Shown one piece after another: positions 1 to 5,970 of a stretch of 10,596 nt of DNA; within the stretch, counting starts at the first letter, position 1, and each line of letters starts with the position of its first letter. The stretch covers positions 22,079 through 32,674 of the forward strand of contig NZ_MOMC01000073.1 of assembly GCF_001983105.1 (NCBI RefSeq), in the 5' to 3' direction. A program made the position numbers and the translations under genes. A model generated the notes under the pieces. It saw nothing but the letters and a program-made list of their open reading frames with translations, was not told where the DNA came from and searched no databases. The DNA is from Pseudofrankia asymbiotica (GTDB taxonomy: Bacteria > Actinomycetota > Actinomycetes > Frankiales > Frankiaceae).

Positions 1-592
1 GGACCATCTCGAGCCGCTGCAGGACGGAGATCGCGTCGCGCACGGTGACGAGATCCTCGATCTCCAGGGCCGACAGCGTGCCGGCGACCTCGTCGAGACG
101 CATCTTGTAGCGCTCCAGGGTCGCCAGTGCCTGGTTCGCGCGGGACAGGATCGCGGCCGAGCCGTCGAGCACGTAGCGGCGGCCGACGACGTACAGCGCG
201 ATGATGTGCATGGACTGGCTCACCGAGATCACCGGCAGGCCGGTCTGCCTGGCCACCCTCTCGGCGGTGCGGTGGCGCGTCCCGGACTCCTCCGTCGGAA
301 TCATCGGGTCGGGCACCAGATGGACCGCGGCGCGCACGATCCGGTTGAGGTCGGACGACAGCACGATCGCGCCGTCCATCTTGGCGAGCTCGCGCAGCCG
401 GGTCGCCGAGAACTCGACGTCCAGCTCGAAACCGCCGGTGCAGATCCCTTCCACGACCTTGTCGCGGCCGAGCACGATCAGTGCGCCGGTGTGGCCGCGG
501 AGGATGCGCTCGAGGCCGTCACGAAAGGGGGTTCCGGGCGCCACGGCGGCCAGCGTGGCCCGGAAGACGTCATCCCCGGGTGGTCCTGCCAT
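1..592 (-). CDS. disA: DNA integrity scanning diadenylate cyclase DisA (partial, C-terminus off window)
   Basis: DisA condenses two ATP into cyclic di-AMP and pauses synthesis when its C-terminal helix-hairpin-helix domain meets branched DNA. The 197 residues visible here are the complete N-terminal diadenylate cyclase domain plus the start of the helical linker. Both catalytic signatures are present: the DGA motif (residues 73-75, in KMDGAIVLS) and the RHR motif (106-108, in [16 protein letters not shown]). The family is usually about 350-360 residues, so the DNA-binding end lies beyond base 1. The start is firm: the ATG at 592 is preceded in frame, with no other start codon between, by a TAG 9 nt upstream. 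A GAGGAG lies 4 nt before it. It follows radA on the same strand, the usual actinobacterial order, but 318 bp and a possible terminator separate the two, so disA may also have its own promoter. Confidence 0.96.
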   Translation of the reverse strand, partial: MAGPPGDDVFRATLAAVAPGTPFRDGLERILRGHTGALIVLGRDKVVEGICTGGFELDVEFSATRLRELAKMDGAIVLSSDLNRIVRAAVHLVPDPMIPTEESGTRHRTAERVARQTGLPVISVSQSMHIIALYVVGRRYVLDGSAAILSRANQALATLERYKMRLDEVAGTLSALEIEDLVTVRDAISVLQRLEMV

Positions 593-596
593 CGGG

Positions 597-612
597 CTCC
601 TCTACTCCTCCT
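597..612 (-). promoter_or_regulatory. Doubled Shine-Dalgarno before disA
   Basis: Reading the minus strand, AGGAGGAG (612-605) is followed by TAG and then AGAGGAG (603-597), 4 nt before the disA ATG. The intervening TAG is in frame with disA and rules out a longer N-terminus. The closer copy sits slightly too near the ATG and the farther copy (12 nt) slightly too far, so which one the ribosome uses is unclear. Confidence 0.6.
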
Positions 613-741
613 GCCGAGACCCTCCGGACGAGTGACATGCCATCGCTTATGCGCTGGCACCGCGACCGAGGTCTCCTACCACGGTGGCAATGCTATCGAG
701 CCCGCGGGTACCACCATGGAGAGCCTCCGCGCGATGGCCGG

Positions 742-768
742 AAAAACATTTGACCTGGTGAGCAGGTC
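742..768 (-). terminator. Possible intrinsic terminator after radA
   Basis: On the minus strand a perfect 6-bp stem, GACCTG / CAGGTC with a CTCAC loop (768-752), is followed by AAATG and then a run of five T (746-742). The stem is short and the T-run is displaced by 5 nt, so it would be a moderate terminator. It is about 140 nt past the radA stop and could attenuate readthrough from radA into disA. Confidence 0.4.
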
Positions 769-910
769 GCCCTAACCACACCTTGCTGGTCGAGCGGGCA
801 TCTCCCCGTCGAAACCCGGTGGATCAGCCAGGACACTCCGGACACGCGACGGGCAACGCGCCCGGTGAACGTCTTCGTGAACGAGATCGCGCGCGGCCGT
901 TCCAGCGCCG

Positions 911-2395
911 CTATCCGGCATACATCTCGCTGATCGCGGTGGGCAGATCGGTCACCTCCGTCACCGCCATCCCCTCCGGAGTCATCCCGGACAGCCGAGG
1001 CACGAGCGCCCGCCGGAAGCCAAGCCGCGCCGCCGCGGCGAGCCGCCGCTCGACGCCGCTGACCGAGCGGATCTCGCCGGTGAGCCCCACCTCCCCGAGC
1101 GCGATCAGGTCTGGCGGGATCGCCCGCTCCTGCGTCGAGCTCACCATCGCCAGCGCCACGGCCAGATCCGAGGCGGGCTCGTAGAGCCGCACCCCGCCGA
1201 CCGAGGCGGTGAAGATGTCGCTGGCCCCCAGGCTGGAGAAACCGGACCGCTTCTGCAGCACGGCGGTGATCATCGCGACCCGGGCACCGTCGAGCCCGGA
1301 CACCGCCCGCCGTGGCGGCAGCGGCGCCGGCGCCCCACCCCCCGGCCCGCCGCCACCGCCGCCCGACTTGGCGAAGACGTTCTGCGGCGCGACGAGCGCC
1401 TGCACCTCGGCGACGAGCGGCCGACGGCCCTCGACCATCACGGTGACGCACACGCCCGGGACAGCGCTCGCGGCCGCGCCGCGAGACAGGAACAGGCCGC
1501 TCGGGTCGGCGATGCCCCAGATGCCGTTCTCGTTCATCTCGAAGCAGCCGACCTCGTCCGTCGGCCCATGGCGGTTCTTGATCGCGCGGACCATCCGCAA
1601 CGCGGTCTGCTGGTCGCCCTCGAAGTGCAGCACCACGTCGACGAGATGCTCCAGCAGCCGCGGGCCGGCGACCGCGCCGTCCTTGGTGACGTGCCCGACC
1701 AGCACGGTGGCGAGACCCAGCGCCCTGGCGGTGCGGATCAGCGCGGCGGTGACCTCGCGGACCTGGGTCACGCCACCCGCCACGCCCTCGACGCCCGAGG
1801 CGGAGATCGTCTGCACCGAGTCGACCACCAGCAGCGTCGGCTGGACCTCCTCGACATGGCCCAGCAGCGCCCCGAGATCGGTCTCGGCCGCGAGCCACAG
1901 GTCGGGGTGCAGCGTGCCGGTGCGCCCCGCGCGCAGCCTGACCTGGGCGGCCGACTCCTCGCCGGTGACGATGAGCGCCCGGTGACCGGCCTCGGCGCTG
2001 CGCGCGGCGACCTCCAGCAGCAGCGTCGACTTGCCCACCCCCGGCTCGCCGGCGAGCAGGATCACGGCGCCGGGCACGATCCCGCCCCCGAGCACCCGGT
2101 CGAGCTCGTCGACGCCGGTGGCGCGGCGCGTCGCCGGCGTCGGGTCGACCTCCGTCATGGGCTTCGCCGGAGTGGTCACCGTGGCGGCGGCGGTGGCGCC
2201 GGAACCGGCCACGGCCGCCTTACGCGGCGCGGCCTTCTGCGCCTCCAGCGTCCCCCACGCCTGGCAGCGCGAGCAGCGCCCGGCCCACCGGATCGACTCC
2301 GCGCCGCACTCACCACACCGAAACCCGCCACCAGCCCGCGACCGGCTTCCCCCGACGCCAGCCGACTCGTTCCCACTGGACCGCGAAACCGCCAT
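911..2395 (-). CDS. radA: DNA repair protein RadA (Sms)
   Basis: RadA is a RecA-like ATPase that helps process branched recombination intermediates and promotes branch migration. The 494 residues show all family parts in order: an N-terminal C4 zinc finger (C27, C30, C41, C44), Walker A GEPGVGKST (116-124), Walker B ending at D192 (TLLVVD), the RadA-specific KNRxG motif as KNRHG (273-277), and a C-terminal Lon-protease-like domain from about residue 365. A Gly/Pro-rich stretch (344-363, SGGGGGGPGGG...) is inserted where the ATPase and Lon-like domains join. Most RadA proteins that I know have a short direct link there, ending in PRR, which is still present at 361-363. The start is the first ATG after an in-frame TAA 9 nt upstream. 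There is no Shine-Dalgarno, but a -10-like TAACTT sits at the right distance for a leaderless message. It lies between lpqE and disA on the same strand, as in mycobacteria. Confidence 0.96.
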   Translation of the reverse strand: MAVSRSSGNESAGVGGSRSRAGGGFRCGECGAESIRWAGRCSRCQAWGTLEAQKAAPRKAAVAGSGATAAATVTTPAKPMTEVDPTPATRRATGVDELDRVLGGGIVPGAVILLAGEPGVGKSTLLLEVAARSAEAGHRALIVTGEESAAQVRLRAGRTGTLHPDLWLAAETDLGALLGHVEEVQPTLLVVDSVQTISASGVEGVAGGVTQVREVTAALIRTARALGLATVLVGHVTKDGAVAGPRLLEHLVDVVLHFEGDQQTALRMVRAIKNRHGPTDEVGCFEMNENGIWGIADPSGLFLSRGAAASAVPGVCVTVMVEGRRPLVAEVQALVAPQNVFAKSGGGGGGPGGGAPAPLPPRRAVSGLDGARVAMITAVLQKRSGFSSLGASDIFTASVGGVRLYEPASDLAVALAMVSSTQERAIPPDLIALGEVGLTGEIRSVSGVERRLAAAARLGFRRALVPRLSGMTPEGMAVTEVTDLPTAISEMYAG

Positions 2396-2401
2396 GGCCC
2401 G

Positions 2402-2407
2402 AAGTTA
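2402..2407 (-). promoter_or_regulatory. Putative -10 element for a leaderless radA mRNA
   Basis: TAACTT (TANNNT class) lies on the minus strand with exactly 6 nt between its last base and the A of the radA ATG. That would place the transcription start on, or next to, the start codon. No purine-rich ribosome-binding site exists in the 19 nt before the ATG, and the in-frame TAA inside the hexamer rules out an upstream start. The -35 region (about GCCACA, 18 nt further up) is poor, which is common in actinobacteria. Confidence 0.45.
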
Positions 2408-2549
2408 GCCAAGGGGTACGACATTGTGGCTGGCCCGCTCCAGACCAAGCCCCGGGTCAGAGCCGGGCGCCGGCCCGGGGTCGGGCCTCCAGCCCTGCCC
2501 GGGTCCGTAACGCTCCAGCGGCGGGCAACCGAGCTGCGCGCGGAGACGC

Positions 2550-2605
2550 ACCTCGCGGACGCCCGGCCCACGAGCGAAGCGACGTGGGCCGGGCGTCCGC
2601 GAGGT
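2550..2605. repeat. Perfect inverted repeat, 23-bp arms, 10-nt loop
   Basis: The left arm 2550-2572 (ACCTCGCGGACGCCC...) is the exact reverse complement of the right arm 2583-2605. The loop 2573-2582 is AGCGAAGCGA and contains GCGAAGC, a sequence known to form an unusually stable DNA mini-hairpin. A U-tract is missing on both sides. It may be a strong factor-independent terminator of the GC-rich actinobacterial type for lpqE, or a mobile palindromic (REP-like) unit present elsewhere in the genome. One window cannot separate these. Confidence 0.85.
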
Positions 2606-2718
2606 CGCCGCAGCGCCCGTGAGCGCAGGAGGACACGGCGCGGAGGTGTCGTCCGAGCCGCCAGGCGAGGACGGCGCCGGAGCGCCGTGCCCGGACGGAG
2701 CGAACCAGAAACAACCTT

Positions 2719-2741
2719 CCCGCCCAATCCCGCCCAACCCC
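2719..2741 (-). other. G-quadruplex motif in the lpqE-radA gap
   Basis: On the minus strand five G-runs (4,3,3,3,3) are separated by loops of 2, 1, 3 and 1 nt: GGGG TT GGG C GGG ATT GGG C GGG. Loops this short favour a stable quadruplex. It lies 59-81 nt past the lpqE stop codon in the coding-strand sense, so it would be in the lpqE 3' transcript if transcription runs that far. Confidence 0.6.
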
Positions 2742-2799
2742 GTCCGACTCCGACCTGGACCCCGGCCCCGGAGCGCGCCGCTGGCACGGGCCTCCGGTG

Positions 2800-3564
2800 T
2801 TAGCCGGCGGTGGGGGTGGAGCCGGCCGTCGGGGTGGAGGTGGAGCCGGCCGTCGGGGTGGAGGTGGAGCCGGCCGTGGGCGTGGCGGTTCCGCCCGTGG
2901 TCGGCGTGGCGGTCGTCGTCGCCGTGGCGGTCGTCGTCGCGGTGGCGGTCGCGGGGGGTGTCGCGGAGGCGGAGGGTGTGGCGGTGGGGGTGCCCGAGGC
3001 GCCGGGGAGGGGCTCCTCGACGGGGACGTCCAGGGTGACGGAGCCGGCCTTGGCGAACGTGAAGGTCACCTTCGTCGCGGAGCCCACCGGCAGGTCCTTC
3101 TTCAGGCCGGTGAGGCTCGGCGCGGAGCCGTTGGCGATGTAGATCTGCCCTCCGGCAGGGGCCAGCGTCGCCGGGCTGCCGGGGCTGCCCCCGGAAGCGT
3201 CGGGCGACGACACGCTGACCAGCTCGTCAGCCTCGCCGCCGCCGTTGAACAGCGCCGAGATGACCTGAACGTCCTCACCGGCCTTGGCCGGGCCGGCGAC
3301 GTAGACGTTGCGCAGGTCGATGGTGCCGACGGCGCCGCTGGCGGTGTTTGTCGTCGTGCGCGCCAGGCCCGTCATCGCGTCCGTGCCGCTGGCGCAGGCC
3401 GCCAGCGCCGGCGTGCACAGCAGTGCGGCGGCGGCCAGCGCCGCCGCTCCGCGGCGCAGTGAGCGGGCCGGGGCGACACCCGCGGCGCGCGAGATGGGCT
3501 GGGCGGACGAGACGGCGGGACGGCGCGAGATGGCTGCGCTGCGCGCCCCCGGACGGCGGCTCAC
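2800..3564 (-). CDS. lpqE: LpqE-like lipoprotein with a Thr/Pro/Ala repeat tail
   Basis: This is a predicted exported lipoprotein of 254 residues, anchored outside the membrane. From the GTG at 3564 it has a long basic N-region, a hydrophobic stretch (about 39-56, GAAALAAAALLCTPALAA) and a lipobox with Cys57 (LAAC). The body (about 75-205) includes IDLRNVYV, GEDVQVISALFN and VTFTFAKAGSVTLDVPV, resembling the domain of mycobacterial LpqE and the DUF461/PCu(A)C-type beta fold. No His/Met copper motif is seen, so copper binding is not supported. The last 50 residues are Thr/Ala/Pro-rich, ending in three TPTAGSTS-type repeats, probably a flexible wall-spanning tail. AGGAG lies 10 nt before the GTG; a longer start at 3705 would put about 100 residues before the lipobox and is less likely. 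The place between carD and radA matches mycobacterial lpqE. Cellular role unknown to me. Confidence 0.75.
   Translation of the reverse strand: MSRRPGARSAAISRRPAVSSAQPISRAAGVAPARSLRRGAAALAAAALLCTPALAACASGTDAMTGLARTTTNTASGAVGTIDLRNVYVAGPAKAGEDVQVISALFNGGGEADELVSVSSPDASGGSPGSPATLAPAGGQIYIANGSAPSLTGLKKDLPVGSATKVTFTFAKAGSVTLDVPVEEPLPGASGTPTATPSASATPPATATATTTATATTTATPTTGGTATPTAGSTSTPTAGSTSTPTAGSTPTAG
2815..2886. repeat. Three tandem 24-bp repeats in the lpqE tail
   Basis: Units at 2815-2838 and 2839-2862 are identical (GGTGGAGCCGGCCGTCGGGG plus TGGA); the unit at 2863-2886 differs at three bases. They encode the repeated TPTAGSTS at the lipoprotein C-terminus. The next 80 bp up to about 2960 contain shorter GTCGTCGTCGC-type repeats coding Thr/Ala runs. 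Near-identity suggests recent slippage. Confidence 0.9.
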
Positions 3565-3859
3565 GGCTCGGTGACTCCTGTCGTGCGGGCGCGGCACCCC
3601 GGACAGGGCGCCCGCGCTGGTCCAGTAGCGCAGCCGGACGACGATACGGGCACGGGGACGGCCGCGAGGGGGCGCCTTTGGCTGCTCGGCGCTAAGACTA
3701 GCCACCTGCTATGCGCACGTGCCTCGCGCGGGCCGCGAGCCTCAGCGCGGTGTGACCGCTGCCTCCCTGCCGTGATCGTGTAGCGGATCACTGCTGGGGG
3801 CGTGCCGCCGGTCCCGCGCCGCCTCCGGGGGTCGAGGCGGGTGTCGGTGGGTCAGGGCG

Positions 3860-3931
3860 GGCGCCGACGCCAGCCGCAATCTCGCGATTGCCAACCGGTC
3901 CGCTACACCGCGCCACCGTTTTGTCGGCGCC
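3860..3931 (-). other. Nested stem structure with GNRA tetraloop (possible RNA element)
   Basis: A 9-bp outer stem (3860-3868 GGCGCCGAC with 3923-3931 GTCGGCGCC) encloses a 6-bp hairpin (3876-3881 GCAATC, 3886-3891 GATTGC). Read on the minus strand the hairpin loop is GCGA, a GNRA tetraloop. A weak third arm (CGGT/ACCG) lies between them, next to an AAAA linker, which would make a three-way junction. It sits about 300 nt upstream of lpqE on the lpqE strand. It is not a tRNA: no T-arm sequence or CCA end is seen. Transcription is not shown. Confidence 0.35.
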
Positions 3932-3943
3932 GGGCGGCCACGC

Positions 3944-3965
3944 TCGCCTCCGCGCGCGGAGGCGA
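3944..3965. repeat. 22-bp perfect palindrome
   Basis: TCGCCTCCGCG is followed directly by its reverse complement CGCGGAGGCGA, with no spacer. This is a dyad of operator size between two divergent genes. Alternatively it is the neighbouring stem of the structured stretch at 3819-3931. No known operator consensus is recognised. Confidence 0.75.
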
Positions 3966-4134
3966 ATACGACGCGCCGAGTGCGCGCGCGGTTCGCGGCG
4001 GCGGAACTGAAGCGGCCCCATGCCGCGGCCTTCGGCCGGAGGCGACGCGGCGTGTTCATGAGTGGGTCGCGCACCGACCTTCGGATCCGGGCTTGACCGG
4101 CTCATGGACGCGCGAGTGTGGCGAGCGTTTCAGC

Positions 4135-4177
4135 AGGTCGGACGCCAGGTCGGACAGTTCGGTCAGACCAGGTGGAC
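4135..4177. repeat. Four direct repeats of AGGTCGGAC type upstream of carD
   Basis: AGGTCGGAC occurs exactly at 4135-4143 and 4147-4155 (12-bp period), with degenerate copies CGGTCAGAC at 4160-4168 and AGGTGGAC at 4170-4177. Spacing near one to one-and-a-bit helical turns suits tandem binding of an activator or repressor on one DNA face. The array is about 125-165 bp upstream of the carD -35 region. No regulator can be named. Confidence 0.55.
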
Positions 4178-4225
4178 TGCTTGGCCGAAGCGGCACAAGC
4201 CGGCGACGGGCGGTGTTCGTGGTGG

Positions 4226-4250
4226 GCGGAGCGTGGCCAGAACGCTCCGC
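4226..4250. repeat. Hairpin with 8-bp arms upstream of the carD promoter
   Basis: GCGGAGCG (4226-4233) pairs perfectly with CGCTCCGC (4243-4250) around a 9-nt loop, TGGCCAGAA. It ends 50 bp before the carD -35 region. It could end antisense or incoming transcription, or be a protein-binding dyad. No T-run follows on either strand. Confidence 0.5.
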
Positions 4251-4299
4251 TGTGGCCACCCACGGCACCCCTGCCGGCCGCACACGACCCAGCATGCGT

Positions 4300-4330
4300 C
4301 TGACCTGCAGCGATGCGTGCGTGTTACGCT
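4300..4330 (+). promoter_or_regulatory. Putative carD promoter
   Basis: CTGACC (4300-4305; 4 of 6 to TTGACA) and TACGCT (4325-4330, TANNNT class) are separated by 19 bp, slightly long. A start near 4337 would give a 5' leader of about 20 nt that contains the GGAAGGGG ribosome-binding stretch (4340-4347), 10 nt before the ATG. The geometry fits a housekeeping sigma promoter. Confidence 0.5.
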
Positions 4331-4357
4331 GGTAGAGGCGGAAGGGGCACGTGACAC

Positions 4358-4840
4358 ATGGCTTTCCAAGTCGGCGAGACCGTCGTTTACCCGCATCACG
4401 GGGCTGCTCTCATCGATGCGATTGAAACGCGCGTCATCAAAGGTGAAGAGAAACTCTATCTCGTGCTCAAGGTGGCTCAGGGTGACCTGACCGTACGCGT
4501 ACCGGCCGACAACATCGGCATGGTTGGCGTACGCGATGTAGTCGGCCAGGACGGCCTCGAGCGCGTCTTCGAGGTGCTTCGCGCACCGCACACCGAGGAA
4601 CCGACCAACTGGTCGCGTCGGTACAAGGCCAACCTTGAGAAGTTGGCATCAGGCGACGTCAACAAGGTCGCCGAGGTCGTTCGGGACCTGTGGCGCCGTG
4701 ACCGCGAGCGCGGCCTGTCAGCCGGCGAAAAGCGGATGCTCAGCAAGGCTCGACAGATCCTCGTCAGTGAGCTCGCCCTCGCGGAGGGCACCAACGAGGA
4801 CAAGGCCGAGGCCATGCTCGACGAGGTCCTCGCCGGTTGA
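4358..4840 (+). CDS. carD: CarD, RNA polymerase-binding transcription factor
   Basis: CarD binds the beta subunit of RNA polymerase and wedges the upstream edge of the transcription bubble, stabilising open complexes at many promoters, rRNA among them; it is essential in mycobacteria. The 160-residue length matches the family (about 160). Residues 1-52 form the RNA polymerase interaction domain ([17 protein letters not shown]...); the rest is the helical DNA-binding domain with Trp85 ([13 protein letters not shown]), the residue that contacts DNA in mycobacterial CarD. The ATG at 4358 gives the standard MxFxVGDxVVYPxHG-type start. It is divergent from lpqE and ends in a strong hairpin 40 nt downstream. 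The 5' part of the gene is less GC-rich than its neighbours, which may reflect selection for efficient translation start. ispD/ispF, the usual followers in actinobacteria, are absent here; mutY follows instead. Confidence 0.96.
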   Translation: MAFQVGETVVYPHHGAALIDAIETRVIKGEEKLYLVLKVAQGDLTVRVPADNIGMVGVRDVVGQDGLERVFEVLRAPHTEEPTNWSRRYKANLEKLASGDVNKVAEVVRDLWRRDRERGLSAGEKRMLSKARQILVSELALAEGTNEDKAEAMLDEVLAG

Positions 4841-4879
4841 TCACGCGCGACCCAGCTCGCTGACTCTCCGGGTCAGACG

Positions 4880-4924
4880 AAGCGGGCCGTCTCGACTGCT
4901 GACAGTTGTTGAGGCGGCCCGCTT
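4880..4924 (+). terminator. Terminator hairpin after carD
   Basis: AAGCGGGCCG (4880-4889) pairs with CGGCCCGCTT (4915-4924). The stem continues inward with a T:G wobble and CTCGAC / GTTGAG (one further wobble), giving about 17 pairs around an 11-nt loop. It begins 39 nt after the carD stop. Only a TTT run (4923-4925) follows, as is usual in very GC-rich actinobacteria. The A/T ends also allow use from the opposite strand. Confidence 0.75.
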
Positions 4925-4953
4925 TGGCGTGCCCGGATTCCAGGCCGGCGGTG

Positions 4954-4985
4954 CGGGCCAGCCTCAGAGGCGGGGGGCTGGCCCG
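4954..4985. repeat. Second hairpin between carD and mutY
   Basis: CGGGCCAGCC (4954-4963) pairs perfectly with GGCTGGCCCG (4976-4985) around a 12-nt loop. It is 29 nt past the carD terminator and 31 nt before the mutY start. It may be a back-up terminator for carD, or structure in the mutY leader that hides the start region. Confidence 0.6.
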
Positions 4986-5016
4986 GTTGGATGGGCCTGG
5001 GCCCGCGGCTGGCACG

Positions 5017-5970
5017 ATGGCTGTGATGGACGGGAACCAGGGTGTGGCCGGCGCGGTAGCCGGCTGGGCAGTCGATGAGCGGCCGTTCGCGGACGACGTG
5101 CTCGAGTGGTACGGCCTGGTGGCGCGGGATCTGCCGTGGCGACGGCCGGAGGCGGGGCCCTGGGGGGTACTCGTCAGCGAGGTGATGCTGCAGCAGACGC
5201 CCGTGAACCGGGTGCTGCCCGTCTGGGAGTCTTGGCTGACGCGCTGGCCCGATCCGGCCGCGCTCGCGGCGGAGCCGGCCGGCGAGGCGGTCCGGATGTG
5301 GGGCCGCCTCGGCTACCCGCGCCGGGCGCTGCGCCTGCACCAGGCGGCGGCCGCCATCGTCGAGCGGCACGGCGGCGCCGTCCCGGACCGCCTCGACGAT
5401 CTGCTCGCGCTTCCCGGCATCGGCACCTATACGGCCCGCGCGGTCGCCGCGTTCGCGTTCCGGCAACGCCATGCCGTCGTCGACGTCAATGTCCGGCGCC
5501 TCGTCGCCCGCGCGGTCGAGGGAACGGCGGAGGGCCCCGCGGCGGTCAGCCGCCGCGACCTGGCCACGGTCGAGAACCTGCTGCCGGCCGACCCGGAGAC
5601 CGCCGCCCGGGCCAGCGCCGCGTTCATGGAGCTCGGCGCGCTGGTCTGCGTGGCCCGGGCGCCGCGCTGCGCCGGCTGCCCGGTCCGGGAGCGGTGCGCG
5701 TGGCTGCTGGCCGGCAGCCCGCCGTCCGACGGCCCAGCCCGTCGCCCACAGGGCTACGCCGGCACAGATCGCCAGGTGCGCGGCCGGCTGCTCGCCGTGC
5801 TGCGCGACGCGGACGGCCCGGTCGACGCGGAGCTGCTCGACGCGGTCTGGGACGAGCCGGTCCAACGGGACCGCGCCCTGCGCGGGCTCCTCGACGACGG
5901 TCTCGCCGTCGTCGCCGGGCCCGGCGGGTACGCGCTCCCCGGCGACGTCACGGCACGCCTGCCGGTCTGA
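5017..5970 (+). CDS. mutY: A/G-specific adenine glycosylase MutY
   Basis: MutY removes adenine mispaired with 8-oxoguanine, the last guard of the GO repair system. With the ATG at 5017 it has 317 residues. Visible landmarks are the catalytic Glu55 in SEVMLQQTPV, the helix-hairpin-helix LPGIGTYTARAVAAF (132-146) and the catalytic Asp156 in VVDVNVRRLV. The 4Fe-4S loop C-X6-C-X2-C-X5-C uses C211, C218, C221 and C227. The last about 70 residues (TDRQVRGRLLAVLRD...GGYALPG) look like a small winged helix, not the NUDIX-like domain of longer MutY proteins; short actinobacterial MutYs have the same end. The start is uncertain: ATG at 5017 or 5026 are both possible, neither has a Shine-Dalgarno, and conservation begins about residue 24. 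The open frame reaches further upstream but runs through the carD terminator. Its 3' end overlaps the DUF5682 gene, which points the other way. Confidence 0.95.
   Translation: MAVMDGNQGVAGAVAGWAVDERPFADDVLEWYGLVARDLPWRRPEAGPWGVLVSEVMLQQTPVNRVLPVWESWLTRWPDPAALAAEPAGEAVRMWGRLGYPRRALRLHQAAAAIVERHGGAVPDRLDDLLALPGIGTYTARAVAAFAFRQRHAVVDVNVRRLVARAVEGTAEGPAAVSRRDLATVENLLPADPETAARASAAFMELGALVCVARAPRCAGCPVRERCAWLLAGSPPSDGPARRPQGYAGTDRQVRGRLLAVLRDADGPVDAELLDAVWDEPVQRDRALRGLLDDGLAVVAGPGGYALPGDVTARLPV

Larger units (their letters stand above)
593..910. other. Non-coding gap between radA and disA
   Basis: This 318 bp holds no convincing gene. It contains a hairpin followed by a T-run on the minus strand at 742-768 (listed separately) and the disA ribosome-binding site at its left end. 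I see no clear promoter. The best TANNNT match reading toward disA is TAGCAT near 689-694, with no good -35 upstream, so I do not list it. Confidence 0.6.
2396..2799. other. Non-coding gap between lpqE and radA
   Basis: This 404-bp stretch has no gene that I can support; the open frames in it change identity across strands and match nothing. It holds, from the lpqE side, a tight G-run motif on the minus strand (2719-2741), a 7-bp-stem hairpin (2671-2688, arms ACGGCGC/GCGCCGT), a very long perfect palindrome (2550-2605), a 6-bp-stem hairpin (2463-2478, CCGGGC/GCCCGG) and the radA promoter (2402-2407). The density of structure suggests transcript ends for lpqE and insulation of radA. Confidence 0.6.
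3565..4357. other. Long non-coding region between divergent lpqE and carD
   Basis: These 793 bp hold no gene that I can support; the open frames are short, overlap on both strands and have arginine-rich translations typical of GC-rich non-coding DNA. Contents from the left: the lpqE ribosome-binding site (AGGAG, 3575-3579), a hairpin 3819-3840 (CCGCCTC/GAGGCGG), a nested stem structure 3860-3931, a 22-bp palindrome 3944-3965, four imperfect direct repeats 4135-4177, a hairpin 4226-4250 and the carD promoter. The stretch 3580-3800 shows no clear feature except a weak TAGTCT (3695-3700, minus) that could be an lpqE -10. Confidence 0.6.

Noticed and set aside
2176..2803. Open frames of 110-200 codons on both strands between radA and lpqE
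   Set aside because: Arg/Pro-rich translations without motifs, crossing the long palindrome and the radA 5' end; typical shadows of GC-rich DNA.
2815..2960. Tandem repeats considered as a CRISPR-like array
   Set aside because: The units are contiguous with no spacers and are coding, in frame, for the lipoprotein tail.
3565..3705. Longer lipoprotein N-terminus starting at the GTG at 3705
   Set aside because: It would put more than 100 residues before the lipobox, incompatible with a signal peptide, and the GTG at 3564 has an AGGAG upstream.
3892..3922. Sequence resembling the 5' half of a tRNA on the minus strand (GGTGGCGCGGTGTAGCG with a GGTTGGCA D-loop-like part)
   Set aside because: No anticodon arm of proper geometry, no T-arm GTTCGA-type sequence and no matching acceptor 3' strand are found downstream on that strand.
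3742..4335. Several open frames of 80-180 codons in the lpqE-carD gap
   Set aside because: They overlap on both strands, have no ribosome-binding sites worth noting and no recognisable protein features.
4906..5016. MutY start at the TTG at 4906
   Set aside because: That start lies inside the carD terminator hairpin and adds 37 unconserved residues; the ATGs at 5017 or 5026 are more plausible.
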